Source: Ichthyophthirius multifiliis (lineage: Eukaryota > Ciliophora > Oligohymenophorea > Hymenostomatida). From it: DNA of 34,846 bases. A model generated the notes under the pieces. That model was not told the origin of the DNA and ran no database searches. It saw nothing but the letters and a program-made list of their open reading frames with translations. Below are positions 34,831 through 34,846 of this stretch, piece after piece (within the stretch, counting starts at the first letter, position 1; each line of letters opens with the position of its first letter). Location of the stretch: the NCBI RefSeq assembly GCF_000220395.1, contig NW_004086310.1:1-34846 (forward strand), given 5' to 3'. Made by a program: the position numbers and the translations under genes.

Positions 34831-34846
34831 AATAATATATATATAT

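Noticed and set aside
1-34846. Transposons, virus-like elements, CRISPR arrays, rRNA or telomere repeats
   Set aside because: No reverse transcriptase, transposase, integrase or capsid-like frame, no terminal repeats and no G4T2-type repeats were seen in either strand.

Overview
This window looks like nuclear DNA from a ciliate, probably an oligohymenophorean with an extremely AT-rich genome (a Tetrahymena, Ichthyophthirius or scuticociliate relative; the species cannot be fixed). The main evidence is the genetic code. Recognisable proteins read through TAA and TAG as glutamine, and TGA is the only stop. The catalytic Gln of a Rab GTPase (WDTAGQ) is written TAA. Most genes are cut by short GT..AG introns of about 30 to 280 bases, many made largely of (TA)n. 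This is why almost no long open frames appear under the standard code. I rebuilt the genes by hand from splice sites and frame continuity. For eleven intact genes the exons sum to an exact multiple of three and end in TGA.

Layout from left to right: 1-2356 is AT-rich DNA without a supportable gene. Then come an eight-exon right-handed beta-helix protein resembling SHCBP1 (+, 2357-4696); a small protein with two RDxYI-type repeats (+, 5282-6079); a 485-residue protein carrying a 98-codon glutamine tract (-, 6292-7749); a secretory-pathway 2-Cys peroxiredoxin (-, 8157-8852); a polytopic membrane protein (+, 9310-10239); an intronless 160-residue orphan (-, 11755-12237); an NT-C2 plus coiled-coil protein (+, 13781-15327); a SAC3/GANP protein of the LENG8/THP3 type (+, 16075-17447); and a CDP-diacylglycerol synthase (+, 18098 to about 19380).

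The right half holds a nine-exon Rab GTPase (-, 21060-22280); a decayed copy of ribosomal protein eL36 (-, 22470-22738) just downstream of the intact eL36 gene (-, 23362-23676); an Asn/Gln/Lys-rich protein (+, 24345-25615); a long coiled-coil protein with an unrecognised C-terminal domain (+, 25769-28760); a histidine-phosphotransfer (HPt) protein ending in paired CxxC motifs (-, 28951-30031); and a bZIP transcription factor (-, about 32832-34732).

The genes do not form an operon or an obvious pathway. They are a typical ciliate mix of housekeeping, trafficking, signalling and lineage-specific genes on both strands, separated by 0.1-2.8 kb of AT-rich DNA. I see no transposon, virus-like element, CRISPR array, rRNA, tRNA or telomere repeat. 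The most unusual features are the glutamine tract built from reassigned stop codons, the HPt protein with duplicated cysteine knuckles, the eL36 duplicate and pseudogene, several candidate introns of 14-32 bases, and a one-base frame mismatch between the basic region and the zipper of the bZIP protein.
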